The notes below the pieces were generated by a model. The model made no database searches. It was not told the origin of the DNA and saw only the letters and a list, made by a program, of their open reading frames with translations. This document shows, in pieces, positions 59,520 to 64,000 of a stretch of 64,000 nucleotides of DNA. Origin of the DNA: UBA11865 sp041570195 (lineage in GTDB: Bacteria; Chloroflexota; Anaerolineae; Promineifilales; Promineifilaceae); assembly GCA_041570195.1 (NCBI GenBank), contig JBFFWQ010000009.1, positions 1 through 64,000 on the forward strand, written 5' to 3'. Numbering within the stretch: position 1 is the first letter of the stretch; every line of letters begins with the position of its first letter. A program made the translations under genes and the position numbers.

Positions 59520-60527
59520 ATGGCCACTAGAGGCAACGCAACAATTTCCGATATCGCTCGTAGGGCAGAAGTCTCTATCAGTACCGTTTCGAGGGTGTTG
59601 AGCGGAACAACCAAGGTAACGGACGCAAAGCGTCGGGCAGTTTTAGAGGCCGTTACCGATCTTAACTACCAACCGAATGTGTTTGCTCGTGGTCTGGCCA
59701 GCGGGCAGTCATTGACCATAGGCGTATTGACGCAGAATTTCGGAAGCCCATTTTACGACGGAATTATCCAAGGAGTGGTTCGAGGTCTGAACAGGACCGA
59801 CTATTTCCCGATTTTTGCCGATGGTCAGTGGCGGTCGGATATCGAACTTGAAGCAATTCTGGCCATGATGCGGCGCCAGATAGACGGGCTTATCGTGATT
59901 GGGGGATTTCTCGTCCCTGAAGAGCTTGAGAAACTAGCCAGAGATATCCCTTTGGTCATCGTAGCCAGACGCCTGGCTGGCTTTGAAGAGAACTGCGTTT
60001 GTATTGATAATGTTCAAGCGTCATACGTGGCAACGCAACATCTAATCGAACTTGGCCATCGCCGAATTGCCCACATTTCCGGCCGGCTTGATCACCCGGA
60101 TGCCAGGGATCGGCAACAAGGCTACATTATGGCTATAGAAGAGGCGGGGATCCAGCCAAACCCAGAACTAATAATTGAAGGCAATTTCCGTCGGCAATCT
60201 GGCGTGCTGGCCATTGACATGTTGCTCTTGAGGGGCGTTGCTTTCAGCGCCATCTTTGCCGCCAACGACCAAATGGCCCATGGCGCGCGTCTTGGACTAT
60301 ACCGACGAGGCCTACGCGTTCCTGAGGATCTATCATTGGTTGGATTCGACGATGACTCGGCCGCCGCGTTCATGATTCCTCCCTTGACTACCGTGAGGCA
60401 ACCAGCCGTTGAGTTGGGGCATGAGGCGTCCAGGATCATCCTGGCCCGCTTGAAAGGCGAAACCACATCGCCTGCCAGGTTGAAGTCAGAATTGATCGTT
60501 CGCGAGTCGACGTCGATTCACCGTTAA
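59520..60527 (+). CDS. LacI-family repressor of the beta-glucan locus
   Basis: 335 residues from the ATG at 59520; a GTG at 59511 is in frame. The N-terminal part (ATISDIARRAEVSISTVSRVLSG) is the LacI helix-turn-helix, followed by the hinge (NYQPNVFARGLASGQS) and a complete sugar-binding domain (VGFDDDSAAAFMIPPLTTVRQP). Three related operators between this gene and the divergent glycosidase genes, two of them right after promoter -10 boxes, show that it probably controls both directions. The inducer may be a beta-glucan oligosaccharide or glucose derivative. Confidence 0.9.
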   Translation: MATRGNATISDIARRAEVSISTVSRVLSGTTKVTDAKRRAVLEAVTDLNYQPNVFARGLASGQSLTIGVLTQNFGSPFYDGIIQGVVRGLNRTDYFPIFADGQWRSDIELEAILAMMRRQIDGLIVIGGFLVPEELEKLARDIPLVIVARRLAGFEENCVCIDNVQASYVATQHLIELGHRRIAHISGRLDHPDARDRQQGYIMAIEEAGIQPNPELIIEGNFRRQSGVLAIDMLLLRGVAFSAIFAANDQMAHGARLGLYRRGLRVPEDLSLVGFDDDSAAAFMIPPLTTVRQPAVELGHEASRIILARLKGETTSPARLKSELIVRESTSIHR

Positions 60528-60534
60528 CCGTAAC

Positions 60535-60560
60535 TGGCGACTGCGTCGGCGTTCGCCAGA
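60535..60560 (+). other. Stem-loop after the second lacI gene
   Basis: CTGGCGA (60535-60541) and TCGCCAG (60554-60560) pair around a 12-base loop, right after the stop. No T run follows, so a terminator role is uncertain. Confidence 0.35.
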
Positions 60561-60674
60561 GACTTGAGCTCTTGTGATTGCCACCAAGCGAATCAAGGTC
60601 GCTTGCGAGCTATTCATGCGGAAGACACTGCCGGTGCTGTATGTGGCAGGGACGGCGGCCGACGACCTTGGCCT

Positions 60675-62042
60675 TCATCCCTGCCGCACACAGATCCGGC
60701 CGCTCATCCGAACCCAGCCCACAGAACCATCCTGTTCACGGCCGGCATACACGATGCCACCCTTGAAGGGGCCATCCACAACCAACAGTTGATCATCGCT
60801 ACACGGGGCGATGGACATCGGCGGTGGCGGCGGCGGTATGGGCGTGTCTTCGGTTGGAAAGCCCCGCTTCTGCACTACCTGAGCCACTAGCTTTCCGCCC
60901 AGCAGGCCTACGTCGATGCCTGTAAATGGATTGTCATAGCGACCCACGTAGGCGACCAACGTTTCCTCGGCCGTTTCGATCGCTTCTGGCTTGGGATTTT
61001 CTATCGCTAGATAGTGTTTCAGCGCCCAGTTGACTACATCGTCGGTTACAAACCCACCCTGGTCGGCATTGGTGAAAACGGCGACGGCGAAGTCATGTTC
61101 CGGTGCCAGCGTAAGCTGAGAAACCTGTCCCTTTGTGCCTCCACCGTGCGACACCAGGCGCGTCCCAGTCACATCGTTGAGAAACCAACTCAGGCCAATC
61201 GTTTCATCTTCCCAGATAGTCGCCTGTGGAGATTGCATCTCTGACAAAGATTCTGGCGTCAGCAGCCTGGTTCCGTCCTCTAATGTTCCATCGCCCGTGT
61301 GGAAACCGGCGAAGCGCAGCAAGTCGTAGACTGAACACGTGATCCCTCCGACCGGATAGGCCGCCCGGGGCAAGGGCCACGGCCGGGCGACCTCTACCCC
61401 TTCATCGCCCATCCTGTGCCCAACGGCGAATCGGTAGGTCATCACGTCACCAGGGTCAAAGAAGATTTGTTCCAGATCCAACGGCTCGAGAAGCAATTCC
61501 TTCAGCGCCGCTTCATACCGTTGGCCGGTCACCGCCTCAATGATATAGCCTGCCAGGTAGAAGGCGGCATTATTATAAGACCAGGCCGCGTTTAACGGCA
61601 TGACCTGTTCCAGATCGGCCATGTCGGTCACGTACTGGGCTAGAGCGTCATCGCCCATGCCGGTATCGTGGAAGTAGTCACCAAACCAGCCCGCCATATG
61701 GGTCAGAAGATGCCGGATGGTGGCCCGGGCCGATGCCGATTCGTCGGCCACTTTGAACGCCGGTACATATGTCCGCACGGTGACGTCCAGATCTAACTTG
61801 CCCATCTCTACCAGCCGCATCATGGCTGTGGCCGTGAACGTCTTGGTGATGGAGCCGATCTGGAATAGGGTCTCGGCCGTGACTGGCAAAGGATGGTCCA
61901 CGTTGGTCACGCCAACGCCGGCCGCTTGCGTCTCGCCTTCGTGCATGATCCCCACTACGGCCCCAGGCACACCCCGTTTCTCCAAAACTTCGGCGACAAA
62001 CGCCAGCAGTTTATCCCACAGTAGCTCATGATTCGCGCTCAC
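60675..62042 (-). CDS. Serine hydrolase of the class C beta-lactamase/PBP fold
   Basis: 455 residues from the GTG at 62042, with GGGAGG 7 bases upstream. The active site SITK (S64-x-x-K67) and YNN (near 150, the YxN motif) are present, as is HGGGTKG as the third motif. No signal peptide is seen, so it is cytoplasmic; many such proteins are esterases or D-aminopeptidases and not true beta-lactamases. The last about 90 residues form an extra small beta domain, with a Pro-rich turn. It is convergent with the lacI gene and stands alone. Confidence 0.85.
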   Translation of the reverse strand: MSANHELLWDKLLAFVAEVLEKRGVPGAVVGIMHEGETQAAGVGVTNVDHPLPVTAETLFQIGSITKTFTATAMMRLVEMGKLDLDVTVRTYVPAFKVADESASARATIRHLLTHMAGWFGDYFHDTGMGDDALAQYVTDMADLEQVMPLNAAWSYNNAAFYLAGYIIEAVTGQRYEAALKELLLEPLDLEQIFFDPGDVMTYRFAVGHRMGDEGVEVARPWPLPRAAYPVGGITCSVYDLLRFAGFHTGDGTLEDGTRLLTPESLSEMQSPQATIWEDETIGLSWFLNDVTGTRLVSHGGGTKGQVSQLTLAPEHDFAVAVFTNADQGGFVTDDVVNWALKHYLAIENPKPEAIETAEETLVAYVGRYDNPFTGIDVGLLGGKLVAQVVQKRGFPTEDTPIPPPPPPMSIAPCSDDQLLVVDGPFKGGIVYAGREQDGSVGWVRMSGRICVRQG

Positions 62043-62526
62043 CAGTTAACCTCCCTAGTTCTCCTCAGTGTTGCCTCGTTGCGGCTCCGTCCGCGCCTCA
62101 CAACTCTTGCCAGGGATTGCGTCGTGGCCAGTACTTCGAATAAACTCCACTGGTAGTGATAAGCTGTCAAGCCAAGGACAGGCCAAACTTCTCTAGAACC
62201 TATCCGAAGTTACCAGATCGCACAACTCTCTTTTTTCGCATTTTGTAACCAGATGACCTGCTAAAGAACACAGAAGAACCACGGCAGTATCTCGACATGA
62301 GCTTCGCTTACACCAGGTCGCCAAAAACCGGACAAAGCAAAGAAGAAATCTTAACAGCACACCGTCTTCGCTCTGCAAGCCTACTTTTCTCAGCGACGCA
62401 TCTCCGCTTATCCCTACACCCGCTCACCTCAACAGAATGAGCGCTGCCTTAACACCTAACCAGCCTCACCCTGCTACTGTAGGATTTCACACATACGTTG
62501 CCCAATTGACGTTTACACTGATGTTA
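62043..62526. other. 480-base spacer before the second DUF3179 gene
   Basis: AT-richer sequence with T and A runs. The reading frame of the DUF3179 gene is open from 62437, but the part before 62527 has no signal-peptide character. No repeats or RNA genes are recognised. Confidence 0.45.
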
Positions 62527-63741
62527 ATGCGATCGAAACGCGCCATATTCCCGTTGTTCTTTCTGCTGACCATCGTCATTGCCGCTTGTATGGAGGCGGT
62601 TGAGTTCGTTGATCCTGATGCAGAGCTGGCCGATACGTCGCCATCGGCCGCCGCCGCTAACCAGGCCGCTACCGGCCAGGCTGCTGAGCAAGCTACCGCC
62701 GCCGACGCAACAGCCATTAACGGCGACGTTCTCGCCGACGCAACCGAAACCATGGCCGCCGATGGTGAGGCAACCGCCGCACCGGCCGAAACCGCTGCGC
62801 CCGAATCATCATCCACCACTGCGACGACAGAATTGCTGTCCACCAAAAGCCCCCAGATCAATCGCCGCGTCGAGGTTCCCGATAATCTGCGGGTCAACTG
62901 GCTGATCCCCTGGGATGGCATCCGGCCAATCTATGATCCCGAGTTCGTCCCGGCCGGAGACGCTTCGCTAGAACACGACGAGCTTATCATTGGCGTCGCC
63001 TGGGATGGCGAAGCCAAAGCCTATCCTATCACGGTCTTACGCTCCCGGGAGATGGTCAACGACGAACTTGCCGGCATACCCACCCTGGTTACCTGGTGAC
63101 CGATTTGCTACACCGGTCTCGTGCACGACCGGCGCATAGACGGAAACGCCCACACCTTCGGCAACGCTGGAGGACTGATGATGAACGCCATGACCTGGTG
63201 GGATCACGAGACCGAGTCCATCTGGTCCCAGCCGTGGGGGCGCTCCATCGAAGGCCCCTACAAGGGTACCGAGCTATTCCTACTGCCCTCACAAATAACC
63301 ACCTGGGGCAGTTGGCGCACCGAGCACCCCGAAACCCTGGCCATGACCAACGATTCCTTCAGAATCGGCTTCAAGCAGAAATTCAATCCCGATTTCGTCA
63401 TCGGCCTGATCCTGGCTGACCAGGCCAAGGCCTTTTACTATCGCGATGTAGCCGCAGCCGGTGTTGTCAACGACGCCATCGGCGAGTTTCCCATATTCGT
63501 CTGGGCCGCCTCCGAGAACTTCCACGCCTACATCCGCCAGGCGGCCGGCCAGACCCTCACCTTCCGTCTGGAAGGCGATCTGCTGCTCGACAACGAGACC
63601 GACTCCACCTGGGACATCAGCCGCGGCCTGGCCACGGCCGGTCCGCTGAAAGGCGTGAGCCTGCAACCGATCCCCAGTTCCAGCGCTTTCGATTGGGCCT
63701 GGGAGGATTTCTTCCCGGGCACAGAATTCTATTCTGGTTAG
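62527..63741 (+). CDS. DUF3179 lipoprotein with in-frame TGA (possible selenocysteine)
   Basis: 404 codons if the TGA at 63097-63099 is read through. The start at 62527 places MRSKRAIFPLFFLL and the lipobox IAAC correctly; ATG 62521 is also in frame. A linker of Ala, Thr and Glu leads to a DUF3179 domain from about residue 145. The codons around the TGA read V-T-W-TGA-P-I-C-Y-T-G-L-V-H-D-R-R-I-D-G, and the paralogue at 48586 has V-T-F-C-P-L-C-N-S-A-I-V-F-D-R-R-L-G-G there. The TGA thus replaces the first Cys of CxxC. After it, 214 codons remain intact with good family character (WWDHETESIWSQPWG, LLPSQITTWGSW). It is either a selenoprotein gene or a nonsense mutant. Confidence 0.7.
63097..63132 (+). 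promoter_or_regulatory. TGA codon with downstream stem-loop, SECIS-like candidate
   Basis: After the TGA (63097-63099) and 13 bases, CCGGTC (63113-63118) pairs with GACCGG (63127-63132) around an 8-base loop. The distance to the loop (19 bases) fits bacterial SECIS elements. A G in the first two loop bases, common in known elements, is not present (loop starts TC), so support is partial. Confidence 0.35.
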
Positions 63742-63932
63742 CAAGCGATCCACCGCAAAGTTTTCGCCGGATGAACCGGAAAAACCTCTACTGATACCCT
63801 GCCCAACAAAACACGCCGCCCCGTATAATGATAGCAGAATGTCACCCCGGCCGGATGACATATATCACTATTGCTTATCACGAACTATAAGCTACACTTA
63901 TCGCGCCTGCTTAATAGATTGATTCACCTGTA

Positions 63933-63966
63933 ACTGTGGGACACTCATTACTGTGGGACACTCATT
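63933..63966. repeat. Two 17-base direct repeats near the window end
   Basis: ACTGTGGGACACTCATT occurs at 63933-63949 and again at 63950-63966. The following TATGATGAGTCC contains an inverted copy of part of it (GACACTCAT against ATGAGTCC). It may belong to the end of an element lying beyond the window. Confidence 0.6.
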
Positions 63967-64000
63967 ATGATGAGTCCTTTGCCATGGTTAACTGAAACCT

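Noticed and set aside
60564..60890. Plus-strand genes opposite the 3' end of the beta-lactamase-fold gene
   Set aside because: These frames overlap a clear minus-strand gene, lack ribosome binding sites and have shadow-like composition.
62437..63741. Two separate genes left and right of the TGA
   Set aside because: Both parts are in the same frame and together make one DUF3179 domain; the right part has no ribosome binding site and would start in the middle of the domain.

Overview
The window reads as chromosomal DNA of a Chloroflexota bacterium, probably an Anaerolineae-type filamentous heterotroph. That placement is an inference. It rests on moderately high GC with very frequent CGGCC/GGCCG words, many lipobox lipoproteins with acidic or low-complexity linkers, no sign of outer-membrane or LPS genes, a bifunctional transaldolase/glucose-6-phosphate isomerase, DUF58 and transglutaminase membrane proteins in tandem, and a BTAD regulator. 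No rRNA, tRNA, CRISPR array, complete insertion sequence or prophage was recognised.

Layout. 1-2.2 kb: the 5' part of an enoyl-CoA hydratase gene, a BTAD regulator and two phasin-like proteins. 2.2-10.9 kb: one minus-strand operon with two HME-type RND transporters, a 149-residue adaptor remnant between them, and a lipoprotein made of two copies of one domain. 11.4-12.3 kb: a PaiA-like acetyltransferase and a small membrane protein. 12.3-28.2 kb: a sugar locus with LacI repressor, a non-classical arabinose/fucose isomerase-family protein, aldo/keto reductase, a degenerate M24 protein, AraB, AraD, a sugar ABC transporter, three UroD-fold proteins, a HAD phosphatase/mutase and a galactokinase-like GHMP kinase. 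28.4-36.3 kb: DUF58, transglutaminase, GT2 and membrane proteins, then the Tal-Pgi fusion, which could take pentose phosphates from the sugar locus into central metabolism. 36.5-50.1 kb: stress protein with ion transporter, several lipoproteins including an alpha/beta-hydrolase plus M1 peptidase fusion, LON-domain and DUF1992 proteins, an esterase, an antirepressor-like protein, NAD(P)HX epimerase and a DUF3179 lipoprotein. 50.3-60.5 kb: a beta-1,3-glucan locus with a GH94-like phosphorylase (GH149/GH161 type), a very large multidomain GH16, a truncated GH3 and a LacI regulator with readable divergent promoters and operators. 60.6-64 kb: a class C beta-lactamase-fold hydrolase and a second DUF3179 lipoprotein.

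The most striking points are as follows. The second DUF3179 gene has an in-frame TGA exactly at the first cysteine position of its CxxC motif, followed by about 210 intact codons, so it is a selenocysteine candidate or a very recent nonsense mutation. The GH16 catalytic domain appears to sit inside a split carbohydrate-binding-like domain. The RND operon carries a stripped-down adaptor and a duplicated lipoprotein. Three UroD-fold paralogues sit inside an arabinose-type locus. A family of hairpin repeats has two tandem copies between the sugar-binding-protein gene and its ABC ATPase gene.
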